A DNA stretch of 64,000 bases, taken from Chloroflexota bacterium. Its GTDB lineage: Bacteria; Chloroflexota; UBA11872; VXOZ01. The notes under the pieces are model-generated. The model saw only the letters and a list, made by a program, of their open reading frames with translations. It did no database searches and was not told where the DNA came from. Below, one piece after another: positions 35,169 to 44,498 of this stretch (the first letter of the stretch is position 1; each line of letters begins with the position of its first letter). The position numbers were made by a program, and so were the translations under genes. The DNA lies in assembly GCA_026710945.1 (NCBI GenBank), contig JAPOQA010000067.1, forward strand, positions 1 to 64,000, given 5' to 3'.

Positions 35169-35789
35169 TTACGTGATCTCGTTCGCCAGGATTATGGCCT
35201 CGGCAATTTCTCTCATCGGTTTGCGGCGGTCCATAGCAAGCTTTTGGATGCGGCGGAAGGCTGCGCCTTCGGAGAGGCCTTGCGCATCCATCAGCATCCC
35301 TTTTGCCCGCTCTACCAGTCGCCGCGTTGCCAGCGTCTCCTTAAGGTCCACGTTTTCCAGCTCGATTGCCTTCAACTCCGCGAAGCGGGCAATGGCGACT
35401 TCGAGTGTCGGCACGAGGTCGGCTTCACGGAACGGTTTGGAGATGTAGCCTAGCACGCCTGCCTCTCGTGCATCCTCGACGAGTCCGCGCTCACTGAAGG
35501 CCGTGAGGAGCACTATCGGCGCAATCCGCTCTTCCAAGAGGACGCGCGCAGCAGTTATGCCATCCATCTTTGGCATCTTGATGTCCATGAGCACCAGGTC
35601 AGGCCGCAAGCGCCGCGTCAGGGACACTGCCATGTGCCCATCTGCCGCTTCGCCAACTACCGTGTAACCCAGGTCGGTCAGCCGCTCTCGTAAGTCCAAG
35701 CGGATGATCGACTCATCATCCACGACAAGTATCCGCGTTTGCGGGGTCTCTTGTTCAGTTGCAGTGATCTCTGCACTTTCGATATTCAT
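35169..35789 (-). CDS. Response regulator with ANTAR RNA-binding output domain
   Basis: Receiver domain: TRILVVDDESIIRLDLRERL near the start, VLMDIKMPKMDG with the phosphoacceptor Asp, then LLTAFSERG and GYISKPFREADL (the Thr/Ser and Lys). The C-terminus is an ANTAR domain, LVERAKGMLMDAQGLSEGAA then IQKLAMDRRKPM, which binds paired hairpins in nascent RNA to prevent termination. I start at MNIESAEITA (35789). The 48-codon upstream extension is non-conserved. No sensor kinase is nearby, so the partner and RNA targets are unknown. Confidence 0.93.
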   Translation of the reverse strand: MNIESAEITATEQETPQTRILVVDDESIIRLDLRERLTDLGYTVVGEAADGHMAVSLTRRLRPDLVLMDIKMPKMDGITAARVLLEERIAPIVLLTAFSERGLVEDAREAGVLGYISKPFREADLVPTLEVAIARFAELKAIELENVDLKETLATRRLVERAKGMLMDAQGLSEGAAFRRIQKLAMDRRKPMREIAEAIILANEIT

Positions 35790-36107
35790 AGTTTCGATGA
35801 TCCAAAGAGGTGCATGTAGCGGACGTGACTTGGGAGAAAATACTAGGCTTTCAAGAGTGGTATTGAATTCAAGAATGAGGTCCAAGCCGGCCGATTTTGC
35901 TTCGATTGGTCTCAGACCAGCCTTGCTGTACATGATACACTACCTACCGACGGAGAAGAACGATTCCTTGCTTTCTCCTACGCTGGTTGCGCGACTTTCA
36001 CGCACGCACTTTGCATGCGTGGGTGAAGCAGTTGTGACTAGCGCCTCAGCAATTCTCGTGCGAGACGGCAGTCTCTCCACGCACTGGCCGCATGTGGAGC
36101 ACCATTC

Positions 36108-37208
36108 ATGACGCCTGATGAAGATCGTGCATTCTATGTAGCGCTGAGTATGGCGCCGGATATTGGGCCGGGTCGGATGCACCGCCTCTTGCGGCACTTT
36201 GGCACAATGGGCGCGGCTTGGAGCGCTTCTCCTGCCGCATGGCGGGATGCCGGCCTGGAGCCGGCCGTTGCCGCCAACCTGGAACGCGCGCGCGGCAAGA
36301 TTGACCCGACGAAGGAACTGGCCCGGCTTGCGAAAGCGCAGATTGAGGCGCTGACGTGGGCCGATGCCGCATTTCCTCCGCTCCTCAGGCAGATTCCCAG
36401 TCCTCCCATTTGCCTTTACGTACGTGGCAGTGTGGCGGCGAGCGACGCGTTGGGCGTGGCAATAGTGGGTACGCGCAATGCAACTTCCTATGGGCGCAGT
36501 GTCACCCGCCGCTTAGCTACAGACCTCGCCGCCAATGGCGTGACGGTGGTTAGCGGGTTGGCTCGCGGCATAGACGCCGTGGCACATCGCGCTGCCCTCG
36601 AGTCCGGAGGGCGTACGCTCGCAGTCTTTGGTTGCGGACTGGACATCATCTACCCGGCCGAGCACCGGCGGCTGGCTGAGGAGATCGCGGTACAGGGGGC
36701 GCTCATTTCCGAATACCCATTGGGACGACAGCCTGCAGCGGATCAATTTCCCGTGCGCAATCGACTCATAAGCGGTCTTTCGCTTGGCGTTGTAATCACC
36801 GAGTCCCGCGAACGGAGCGGCGCGCTCATTACTGCTGAATTTGCGGGCCAACAAGGGCGCGATGTCTTCGCGGTGCCCGGCAGCATCATGACGCGGTCCA
36901 GCGCTGGGCCGCACCGTTTAATCCAGGACGGCGCCAAGCTCGTCATGAACGTAGAAGACATTCTCGGCGAACTCAACATCCACATGACCGGGAGGCAGGC
37001 TGAACTGGCTACCGCTATCCCCATGAGTGCGGAAGAAGGGCGCATCTTTGAGGTGCTGGATGGCGATCCGGTGCACGTGGACGAAATCAGTGCCCAAACT
37101 GCTATCCCAGTGCAAGAGGTAAGCAGTTTGCTGACGCTGATGGAGGTGCGGGGCGTTGTTCATGCGGTTGGTGCCCTCACGTATGCGCGCGGCAGGCAAA
37201 GAGACTGA
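36108..37208 (+). CDS. dprA: DNA-processing protein DprA
   Basis: DprA loads RecA on incoming single-stranded DNA during transformation and is often present in bacteria not known to be competent. The Rossmann-like core has VAIVGTRNATSYGRSV, VVSGLARGIDAVAHRAAL, GGRTLAVFGCGLDIIYP, and SERSGALIT-like ESRERSGALITAEFA. An N-terminal SAM-like domain and a C-terminal winged helix (LDGDPVHVDEISAQTAIPVQ) complete the 366-residue architecture. It overlaps no upstream gene, and a small gene follows after 3 bp. Confidence 0.95.
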   Translation: MTPDEDRAFYVALSMAPDIGPGRMHRLLRHFGTMGAAWSASPAAWRDAGLEPAVAANLERARGKIDPTKELARLAKAQIEALTWADAAFPPLLRQIPSPPICLYVRGSVAASDALGVAIVGTRNATSYGRSVTRRLATDLAANGVTVVSGLARGIDAVAHRAALESGGRTLAVFGCGLDIIYPAEHRRLAEEIAVQGALISEYPLGRQPAADQFPVRNRLISGLSLGVVITESRERSGALITAEFAGQQGRDVFAVPGSIMTRSSAGPHRLIQDGAKLVMNVEDILGELNIHMTGRQAELATAIPMSAEEGRIFEVLDGDPVHVDEISAQTAIPVQEVSSLLTLMEVRGVVHAVGALTYARGRQRD

Positions 37209-37211
37209 CAG

Positions 37212-37523
37212 ATGAGCCCGGATCCCCGCGTACTCTATGAACGGTTGGCGCAAGCAACTGCCGAAGAACAGGCTTTGGTGTTGAGTTTTCTTTTTGGTAA
37301 GCGCACCGTGGAAGGGGGGCGCGCTAATCCACAACTCGACCTCTTCCTGGGGGTGCTGCAGGTTGAATTGCCGGGCGCCATTGAACTGCTTGGCGACCTC
37401 CGCTTCCATCTGGGGGACAAGCTACATGGAGAGGTCTTGCAATGGGCGCAAGGTGAGACGGAGGCTGGCCCACTGTACGCACGTGTCTTGAGTAGATACC
37501 AGGCGCTATTCTGCGGTGGCTAG
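37212..37523 (+). CDS. Small protein immediately downstream of dprA
   Basis: A 103-residue product beginning MSPDPRVLYERLAQATAEEQ. It is predominantly helical and acidic, with LDLFLGVLQVELPGAIELLG in the centre and two late segments, LHGEVLQWAQGETEAGPL and LSRYQALFCGG. No known family is recognised. It starts 3 bp after the dprA stop and must be translated with it, so it is probably real and may share the competence or recombination context. Function is not assigned. Confidence 0.6.
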   Translation: MSPDPRVLYERLAQATAEEQALVLSFLFGKRTVEGGRANPQLDLFLGVLQVELPGAIELLGDLRFHLGDKLHGEVLQWAQGETEAGPLYARVLSRYQALFCGG

Positions 37524-37655
37524 ACCGACATATACTACCTGTCCTGGTTGGCTCACCTAACGCTTGAGGGTGTATCGAGATTGCACCCGCCGCAGTTGCG
37601 AGTAGCTAACTGACGTGCCATAATGGGTGCGAGCAAACACTATGCGAGGAATGCG

Positions 37656-37904
37656 ATGCCAAAATTTGATATCTTCTTTCAGGTAGGGCCATTCATTGAA
37701 TGGGGATACTCTTCCGCGCAGTTTTTGAGTGCTGTGGCGATCACCTCGAACTATGCGGTCTTTGGCGCGGTGATGCTGGGCACACTCGTCATCTTGCTTG
37801 CGGCGCTTGACTTCTGGGTTTTTCAATTTCGTCGCAAGAAGCTGTGGATCGATTGGGACAAGCCTGAGGAACCGTTCAAACCCCAACCCTACGACGGTCC
37901 CTAG
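37656..37904 (+). CDS. Small single-span membrane protein
   Basis: MPKFDIFFQVGPFIEWGYSS starts an 82-residue protein with one clear helix (YAVFGAVMLGTLVILLAALD) and a basic then proline-rich cytoplasmic tail ending KPQPYDGP. GAGGA precedes the ATG at 37656. An in-frame start at 37623 is possible. No family is recognised. Confidence 0.6.
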   Translation: MPKFDIFFQVGPFIEWGYSSAQFLSAVAITSNYAVFGAVMLGTLVILLAALDFWVFQFRRKKLWIDWDKPEEPFKPQPYDGP

Positions 37905-38356
37905 TCGCCCCCCAGTAAAGGCTCTTGCCAAAGGAGCCCAGGAAGTCAGAGTCTACCGTTTCTGTTGCGGGCTGAGTTTGTTGTACTACGGGCGAGGCCT
38001 CTTCTTTCAGCATTGGTAGATTGCAAAGACAATCTCGTCTCGAGTCCTGCTTCGTTGCCGCCTTGATGAAGTCTTTCTGTCCCGATCCTATGCGATTGTC
38101 GGTAGCGCATCAAGGTCCCTTGCCTACGGTCCTGAGCATTGCCCGGTAGTTCATTGCGGCCCGTGATGCTACCATCCTCAAATGGGCAACCTAGAGGGTC
38201 TGCTGCATTAGAGTAATCTACTCTGCAATAGCTTTTTGCGCCCCTTCTTGAGTTCTTTTCGAAGCCAGTCAGCCTTGCACTTTCCCTGGAATAAGCGGGG
38301 ATGAATTGGAATTCTCGCAGCCCACCGATCAGGTTCAAAGGAAGTGAGAGGGACAC
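37905..38356. other. 450-bp region without a recognised gene
   Basis: Between the small membrane protein and the first MDR dehydrogenase. A weak stem (GGCTC...GAGCC at 37920-37938) is the only structure noticed. I see no promoter of good quality, repeat-family member or RNA gene. Confidence 0.35.
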
Positions 38357-39364
38357 GTGAAGTCGAATAGCCGCCGGCTGGTGTTCCCGGGACCGCAAGA
38401 GGTCGCCTGGGAAGAGCATCACGTGCCGCTGCCCCAATGCGGTGAACTATCGATAGAGACCCGCCGTTCCTTGATCAGCATAGGCACCGAATTGGCTTTC
38501 TTCTCCGGTCGGCAATGGACGAATCCGGGGACGGGTATACTGCCGAAATATCCAACGTATGCCGGGTACTCTAATGCCGGTATCGTGGTAGCAACCGGCG
38601 AAGCTACGGCGCCGTGGAAAGTGGGCGACCGTATTGCCAGCGGCGCCCGTCACGCCACCCTTCAAGTTGTGCGCAATCTCGACGGGGCCGTTTCGATTCC
38701 CAAATCGGTTTCGGATGAAGAAGCAACGTTCTGCACATTGGGGGCTACCGTGCTCAACGCCTACCGTCGCGGGACGCCGCAGCTTGGCGAGTGCGCAGTA
38801 GTCGTGGGACAGGGAATCCTCGGCCAGCTCGCGGTCCAGTTTCTTCGTCTTGGGGGTTGCGAGCCGGTCATCGCCGTTGATCTTGAACCAAGTCGGCTAG
38901 CTCTTACTCAGAAGGTAGGGGCTGCTACCCATCTGCTAAATCCCAGTGTAGACGACGTGGTGGGAGTGGTTTACGACCTTACCGCAGGCCGCGGCGCCGA
39001 TATCGTCTTCGAGGCAACCGGTCTTACTGAGACGTATGACCTGACGTTTGCTCTGACGAGGCCCCACGGACGGGTGGTAGGACTTGGCTCGCCGCGCTAT
39101 CCCGCGCCGGTGGATATGCAGCAGGTGCACATCAAGCCTCTCCAGGTCATTGGCGCCATCGGCAATCACCCGAGCGGAGAGTCAAAGGAAAATCGCTGGA
39201 CGCGCGGCGCTCACGCCGCTTACTTCATGGACCTTCTGGAGCATGACCGCGTCAACGTGCGTGACCTCATCACGCACCGGACCCCCGCGGCAGACGCCCC
39301 AAATCTATATCCGAAGCTACTCGCGGACCGTACGTCCTACCTTGGCGTAGTCTTGGAGTGGTAG
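38357..39364 (+). CDS. MDR-family dehydrogenase lacking the canonical zinc site
   Basis: A 335-residue medium-chain dehydrogenase. The usual catalytic GxCGTD block is replaced by SLISIGTELAFFSG. The segment YAGYSNAGIVVATGEATAP is the GHE-region counterpart, and the Rossmann motif is VVGQGILGQLAVQF near residue 155. It resembles the group with bacteriochlorophyllide/threonine-type GTEL motifs rather than zinc alcohol dehydrogenases. A GTG start with GAGAGGGA upstream is used. Its paralogue at 39395-40426 converges on it. The substrate is unknown. A sugar or polyol is plausible. Confidence 0.85.
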   Translation: MKSNSRRLVFPGPQEVAWEEHHVPLPQCGELSIETRRSLISIGTELAFFSGRQWTNPGTGILPKYPTYAGYSNAGIVVATGEATAPWKVGDRIASGARHATLQVVRNLDGAVSIPKSVSDEEATFCTLGATVLNAYRRGTPQLGECAVVVGQGILGQLAVQFLRLGGCEPVIAVDLEPSRLALTQKVGAATHLLNPSVDDVVGVVYDLTAGRGADIVFEATGLTETYDLTFALTRPHGRVVGLGSPRYPAPVDMQQVHIKPLQVIGAIGNHPSGESKENRWTRGAHAAYFMDLLEHDRVNVRDLITHRTPAADAPNLYPKLLADRTSYLGVVLEW

Positions 39365-39394
39365 CGAACCGACCCCTCCGGAGACGGTAAGCAG

Positions 39395-40426
39395 CTAGCG
39401 CCAGTCGAACAGCACTCCGAGAGAGTTCTCCCCGCCTGAGGCGAGCATGGCGTAAGTGGCGGCAGCATCTGTCGGCAACGCGACGTGGGTGATCAGGTGC
39501 TCAGCCTGTACGGCGCCACTTTCAAGCATGGTGAGATAGAGTTGGCGGTGGCGCTGCTGAGTCCACGGTGCCTGCGGTGTGGCCTCCGTCGGCGTCAGCG
39601 GTTGGAAGACGCCCATGAGCGTGAGGTCGCGCCGGAAGAAGTCTGCGTAGAGGTTCAGTTCCGCCTTGCCCATGGGGCCGCCAAGCATCACGATGATGCC
39701 GCGTGTCGCCGCCACACGCAGGCTTGTCGGCAGCGCGTCGGGCACCGGTGTGGCATCGTAGACCCGTTCGACGCCGTTGCCGCCGGTCACGTCCATGACG
39801 GCGGCGTACACATCTTCTTGGGCGGCGTTCAGGGCCAAATCGGCGCCGCTGCGCTGCGCTCGTTCCAGCCGGAAATCTGCCACGTCGGTCGCGATGACGG
39901 GCCGACACCCGGCCGCTTTCAAGAATTGGACAACCATCTGGCCGACAACACCCTGCCCGGCTACCAGAGCCGCCTGTCCGACTTCCGGCGGCGCGCGCCG
40001 CACACCCGCTAAGGCCACCTGCGCGAGTACCGCAAGCGCGGCGCCATCAGACGGTACATTGGGCGGTAGGCGATCGATCGCGTCCGTCTCTACCGTTCGC
40101 AGGTAGTGACTGGTGTGGTTCGCCATGGTGAGGACGCGCTCGCCCGGCTGGTACGCCGTCACATCCGCGCCGACTTCCGCCACGATTCCCACGTTCGCAT
40201 ATCCCGGCCGCACTGGGAACGGACGCTGCGGCACGCCGGAGTCGGCATACACATTCATATAGCGCTTGCGTTCAGTGCCCGCGCTAATGCAACTGTACTC
40301 GGACTGCACCAAGACTTGCCCAGGGCCCGGGGGCTCGATGGAGAAGTCTTCGAGTTCGGCTGCAAACTCATGTGGGAAGACGACGACTCTGCCAGTCGGC
40401 ACGGGAAAACTCCTTCGCTGATTCAA
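39395..40426 (-). CDS. MDR-family dehydrogenase, paralogue of the convergent neighbour
   Basis: A 343-residue protein with the same GTE-type substitution, SEYSCISAGTERKRYMN, in place of the catalytic cysteine block, YANVGIVAEVGADVTAYQPG, and Rossmann LVAGQGVVGQMVVQFLKAAG. It shares block order, but not close sequence, with the gene at 38357. Their 3' ends are 30 bp apart. It is probably a non-zinc oxidoreductase of unknown substrate. A perfect start ATG at 40424-40426 begins MNQRRSFPVP. Confidence 0.84.
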   Translation of the reverse strand: MNQRRSFPVPTGRVVVFPHEFAAELEDFSIEPPGPGQVLVQSEYSCISAGTERKRYMNVYADSGVPQRPFPVRPGYANVGIVAEVGADVTAYQPGERVLTMANHTSHYLRTVETDAIDRLPPNVPSDGAALAVLAQVALAGVRRAPPEVGQAALVAGQGVVGQMVVQFLKAAGCRPVIATDVADFRLERAQRSGADLALNAAQEDVYAAVMDVTGGNGVERVYDATPVPDALPTSLRVAATRGIIVMLGGPMGKAELNLYADFFRRDLTLMGVFQPLTPTEATPQAPWTQQRHRQLYLTMLESGAVQAEHLITHVALPTDAAATYAMLASGGENSLGVLFDWR

Positions 40427-40542
40427 AGGGTCTGGCTAGCAGATTTACACTGCTATATGACAAGACTCCTGCCCCCTGAAGTCTACCTATTATGAATCTG
40501 ACCCTCGGCACGACAATGCGAGAGCAACTGGGATCCTCGTCA

Positions 40543-41655
40543 CTACAGGAATACCATGTTGTTACGGTGCACGGCTTCATCGCCGAAAGATTCAGGTAAG
40601 AGTTTGGTGATTTCGCTCGACTTCCTCCCCATGATCTTCCGCAGTTCGTCGGAAGGATAGTTCACCAGGCCGCAGGCAAAAGCATCTCCGCCGTCGGCGC
40701 GAATTTCCACGGTATCCCCTCGACTAAATGTGCCCTCTACGGCGATTATGCCGGCAGGCAGGAGGCTGCGTCCGTTCTTCAAGAGCGCATTTGCCGCGCC
40801 GGCGTCGACGATGATGCGATGGCCGCGCGCGAGGTCCGAGGCCATCCAGGCATCGCGCAGACTCTTCGTGCGGCTGACCTTGCTCGCGAACCGCGTTCCT
40901 ATCTCTTCCCCCGCGGCTACGGCCAGCATCGCGTCAGGAAGCGTGCCCCGGCAGATAACGACATCGGTGCCTGCAGCGGTAGCCATGCGGGCGGCTTTGA
41001 TCTTGGTTGCCATACCGCCCACACTGCTGGCGGAACCGGCGCCGCCCGCCATAGCTTCGACTTCGCGGGTAATGCTTGCCACCATTGGCACATGGGTGGC
41101 GGACGTATCGCTGCGCGGGTCCGCTGTGTAGAGACCCTTGATGTCGGTCAAGATTGCAAGGAGATCGGCATCCACCAGATTTGCAACGAGGGCAGAGAGC
41201 GTATCATTGTCGCCGATCTGCTGGAGTTCGGCCACGGCAACTACATCGTTCTCGTTGCAGATCGGCAGCACGCCGGTTTCCAGTAGGCCGAGGAGCGTAT
41301 TGCGCGCGTTCAGGTAGCCGTCGCGTTCCAATTCAGTCCGCGTAAAGAGAGCTTGGGCCACCGCTACGCCATAGGGGGCGAAGAGTTCCGCATACGTCCG
41401 CATGAGAAGCGGCTGACCGATGGCGGCCAGTATCTGCCGGACCGGAATGCCCTTGCCGCTGGGGGATGGCACACCGGCGTTTCTGCCGGCTGCTACGGCG
41501 CCAGAGGAGACGAGCACCACCTGTTTTCCTTGATCTCGCAGGAGGGCGATCTGGCGCGCATAGTCGGCCATGCGTTCACGGTTAAGTTGCATCCCAGCCT
41601 GCGTGAGCAAGTTTGTGCCAACTTTGATGACAATGCGATGCAGTGGTGAAGACAT
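40543..41655 (-). CDS. proB: Glutamate 5-kinase with PUA domain
   Basis: Phosphorylates L-glutamate in the first step of proline synthesis. The amino-acid kinase part has IVIKVGTNLLTQAG, QVVLVSSGAVAAGR, LPICNENDVVA, FGDNDTLSALVA-like IGDNDTLSALVANL and VGGMATKIKAARMATAAGTD. The PUA domain begins around residue 275 (RIIVDAGAANALLKNGRSLL then GVIA-type SLLPAGIIAVEGTFSRGDTV). At 370 residues it has the normal two-domain length. The partner proA is not adjacent. Confidence 0.95.
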   Translation of the reverse strand: MSSPLHRIVIKVGTNLLTQAGMQLNRERMADYARQIALLRDQGKQVVLVSSGAVAAGRNAGVPSPSGKGIPVRQILAAIGQPLLMRTYAELFAPYGVAVAQALFTRTELERDGYLNARNTLLGLLETGVLPICNENDVVAVAELQQIGDNDTLSALVANLVDADLLAILTDIKGLYTADPRSDTSATHVPMVASITREVEAMAGGAGSASSVGGMATKIKAARMATAAGTDVVICRGTLPDAMLAVAAGEEIGTRFASKVSRTKSLRDAWMASDLARGHRIIVDAGAANALLKNGRSLLPAGIIAVEGTFSRGDTVEIRADGGDAFACGLVNYPSDELRKIMGRKSSEITKLLPESFGDEAVHRNNMVFL

Positions 41656-41828
41656 GTCTTGCTTGCCGTAAACTAAAGGGGAAACGGTGCCGCTACATCA
41701 ACAGGATACCAAGCCCGCTATGTTGCAGGAAAGCGGCCTGTGTGGGCAAGATATCGCTAGCGTGGTAATCTCTGGCATAGACCGCGCGTGAAGCCGGCGA
41801 CGGAGTGTGGGGGTTAGAGAAGTAGACT

Positions 41829-42521
41829 ATGGCATTTCAAGTTATCGGTCTCATGCTTGCTGCCTACTTATTGGGTGCAGTTCCGTTTGTCTACCTGTTG
41901 GGGCGCATTGCCGGTGTAGACTTGCGGGATGAAGGCAGCCGTAATGTTGGTGGCACCAATTTGTGGCGCACAGTGGGGCCGTTCACGGGTATTCTCGGCG
42001 CGGTTCTGGATATTGGCAAAGGCGTGGCGCCAGTGCTTGTGGCGCGAGCGCTCGATCTCAATGACAGCGTGATTGGGCTGGCGGCAATTGCGGCAGTGGC
42101 CGGGCAGTGCTGGCCCGTCTTTCTCCGCTTTCAAGGAGGGCGCGGCATCTCAGTGGTGGCCGGCGTCGTGATTGCTCTATCGCCAATGACCTTCTTCTGG
42201 GCTGTCATGCCGGCTGGCGCCGGTCTTGCGGCACATGTAGTCATGGGACGCCGCAAGCAGCAGACTACGGCCGCAGTCCTAGGTAAAGAGAGCAAGGACA
42301 GTCGCACCGTACCCCTCTTCATGATGATCTCGATTGTAATCCTACCCTTCGCGGCCGTGGCGCTTGGTGATTCACCCGCCACGGTACTAACGTTTGCGGT
42401 GCTTTCTCTCATCCTTATATTTCGCCGTCTCACCGCCGGACTGCGCCAAGACCGCGGTTCTCCACTAGCGCTCTCTGCCCGCTTGCGCAACCGGTTTCTC
42501 TATGACCGCGCTCAGGCGTAA
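41829..42521 (+). CDS. PlsY-like glycerol-3-phosphate acyltransferase (copy 2)
   Basis: A 230-residue membrane protein with the PlsY motifs: LLGAVPFVYLLGRIAGVD, GSRNVGGTNLWRTVGPFTGI, and GQCWPVFLRFQGGRGISVVA. It matches copy 1 at the motif level but lacks the GHNWP histidine (here GQCWP) and has a charged insertion around MGRRKQQTTAAVLGKESKD. A second PlsY paralogue may act with a different acyl donor or be regulatory. GAGAAGTAGA precedes the ATG. It is divergent from proB. Confidence 0.87.
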   Translation: MAFQVIGLMLAAYLLGAVPFVYLLGRIAGVDLRDEGSRNVGGTNLWRTVGPFTGILGAVLDIGKGVAPVLVARALDLNDSVIGLAAIAAVAGQCWPVFLRFQGGRGISVVAGVVIALSPMTFFWAVMPAGAGLAAHVVMGRRKQQTTAAVLGKESKDSRTVPLFMMISIVILPFAAVALGDSPATVLTFAVLSLILIFRRLTAGLRQDRGSPLALSARLRNRFLYDRAQA

Positions 42522-42545
42522 GGACAATTGAGGTTCTATCCCCCT

Positions 42546-44267
42546 CTAATATCCCATTGCTGCCGAGGTTGGGTAATACGGGTCGGCAGCGCCGATCAGT
42601 GACCCGTCTTGCCGCTGAATCGCGACTGGGCTCGCAAAGTAACGCGGCAGGAATGCTTCCTCCGCCACGATGATGTTGTGGCCCCTTTGCCTGAGTTCCG
42701 CGCAGACGGCAGGGTCAATGCGAATGCTCACAATTGGATTCAAGGTGCTGCAATCCATGCGCGGGGCGTTGATCGCGGCTTGAATGTCCAAATCGAAGTC
42801 GACTAAATTGATGGCAAGCTGAGCAACCGTGTTGATAATGCGCCGCCCGCCGGACGCGCCCAATGCTGCGAGTGCCTGGCCGTCACGCTCGAGGACGATC
42901 GGGCACATGTTGTTGAGCGGCTTCTTACCGCCTTCCGTCGAGTTGCTCGTGCCCGGCTCCGGGTTGTACCACATCATGCCGTTATTCATGAGTACGCCGG
43001 CGCCCGGCACGACCACCCGCGAACCCCACGCGGAGAGCAGCGTCTGCGTGAGTGCCACGGCGTTGCCCGCGCCGTCCATAGCGGCGAGATGCGTGGTCGA
43101 TTCTGCAGACGAACTGGGCAGCGGGCTTGAATCCGCAGCCCCGCTGCCGGACTGATACTGCCACGGATCGCCATGCGTGCGCTCCGCTTGCGCCTTTTGA
43201 AGATCAATCGTCCGGGCCATGGCGGCGGCGTATTCCTTGGAGAGGAGGCCGTCCAGGGGCACCGGCACACGCGTCGGATCGGCCATGTAGGCAAAACGGT
43301 CGGCAAACGCCTGGCCGGAAGCTTCAATGAAAGCGTGCAGGTAGTCGGCTGAGTTGTGGCCTAATGCTCGGACGTCGAAGTTATCCAGGATGTTGAGAAT
43401 CTCCATTACGGTGGGCGCGCCCGTGCCGCCCCGCATGCCGATGACGTTTGCATCGCGGTATGTGCCCAGGACTGACTGCGCATGGACTGTAGCCTCATAC
43501 TGGGCAAAGTCTTCTGCGGAGAGGATCCCACCGTTTTCCTGAACGTGACGGGCAATCTGTTCCCCAACCCGTCCGCCGTAGAGCACCGAAGGGCCGTCCT
43601 CTGCAAGGGCGCGCAGCGTAACGCCTAGTTCCGGCTGACGCAGCATGCCCGCTGCTCCCGGCTCTGTAAGAAACGGCAGCCGATGCGGATAGCCGTTGCT
43701 AAGGAAGGTGTCGGCAGTGGCGGGAAACCGGTTGAGCAGGGCAAGGTCTTGCGCTTGCCACATGGTCTCGAACCACGATAGCGCAAAGCCCTCTTCAGCC
43801 AGGCGAATAGCCGGTGCTACGGCACTATCCAGACCGATTGTGCCGAATTCCTCCAGCGCTGCCGCCATGCCGGCCACCATACCCGGTATGGCAATCGACG
43901 AGTAGCCGTAGATGTTGGCATTGTCCTTGACCAAGCGCCAGCCAAACAGCTCGTTATCGTAGCCCTCTACCAACTCCCACATGTCCGGGGATGCCGCCTG
44001 AGGCGCTTGCATGGGAAAAGCCACGACTACACGCTGTTGTGATTCCTTTAGGAAGATGGACATATAGCCGCCTCCGCCGACGCCGCTCATGGGTGGCTCC
44101 ACCACGCCGGCGGCGAAGGCCGTCGCGACTGCGGCGTCTACTGCGTTCCCGCCGGCTTGCAGCACTTCCAAACCGGCTTGAGCGGCGAGGCGGTGTTTCG
44201 CCGCCACCATGCCTGCGGGCGCCGTGGCTGCTTGCACGTGTGCTTCCCATTGCGTTTCCGTGGTCAT
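42546..44267 (-). CDS. Gamma-glutamyltransferase family protein
   Basis: An Ntn-hydrolase that cleaves gamma-glutamyl amides such as glutathione or related acylases. The proenzyme cleavage site is in STTHLAAMD near residue 390, where the second threonine becomes the nucleophile. Other family blocks are AAQAGLEVLQAGGNAVDAAV at the start, GVVEPPMSGVGGGGYMSIFL, PGMVAGMAAALEEFGTIGLD, NNGMMWYNPEPG and LGASGGRRIINTVAQLAINL. The ATG at 44265-44267 has GGGAGA upstream. No signal peptide is seen, so it is probably cytoplasmic, unlike secreted E. coli Ggt. Confidence 0.93.
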   Translation of the reverse strand: MTTETQWEAHVQAATAPAGMVAAKHRLAAQAGLEVLQAGGNAVDAAVATAFAAGVVEPPMSGVGGGGYMSIFLKESQQRVVVAFPMQAPQAASPDMWELVEGYDNELFGWRLVKDNANIYGYSSIAIPGMVAGMAAALEEFGTIGLDSAVAPAIRLAEEGFALSWFETMWQAQDLALLNRFPATADTFLSNGYPHRLPFLTEPGAAGMLRQPELGVTLRALAEDGPSVLYGGRVGEQIARHVQENGGILSAEDFAQYEATVHAQSVLGTYRDANVIGMRGGTGAPTVMEILNILDNFDVRALGHNSADYLHAFIEASGQAFADRFAYMADPTRVPVPLDGLLSKEYAAAMARTIDLQKAQAERTHGDPWQYQSGSGAADSSPLPSSSAESTTHLAAMDGAGNAVALTQTLLSAWGSRVVVPGAGVLMNNGMMWYNPEPGTSNSTEGGKKPLNNMCPIVLERDGQALAALGASGGRRIINTVAQLAINLVDFDLDIQAAINAPRMDCSTLNPIVSIRIDPAVCAELRQRGHNIIVAEEAFLPRYFASPVAIQRQDGSLIGAADPYYPTSAAMGY

Positions 44268-44498
44268 GCTTTTCTCCCATCGCTCACGACGATTGTGTTC
44301 TGCTTGCAGTTCACCAGTGGAAAAGACCTGTGCGCCAATAGATTCTCGTGGCACACTTGCCAGACAGCGCGCAGCCTAGAGAACCGGTACGGGAGCATCA
44401 AGTCTCCGCCGCCCTAGAGTGGCTGTACAGGCGCTTGCGCCGGATCCATTAAGTACAAGGTTTGTGACGTGGTTGCAGACTGCTCTCTCCAGAGTTGG

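Noticed and set aside
37920-37938. Stem GGCTC...GAGCC after the small membrane protein gene as a terminator
   Set aside because: The stem is only 5 bp with no T-run, too weak to call.
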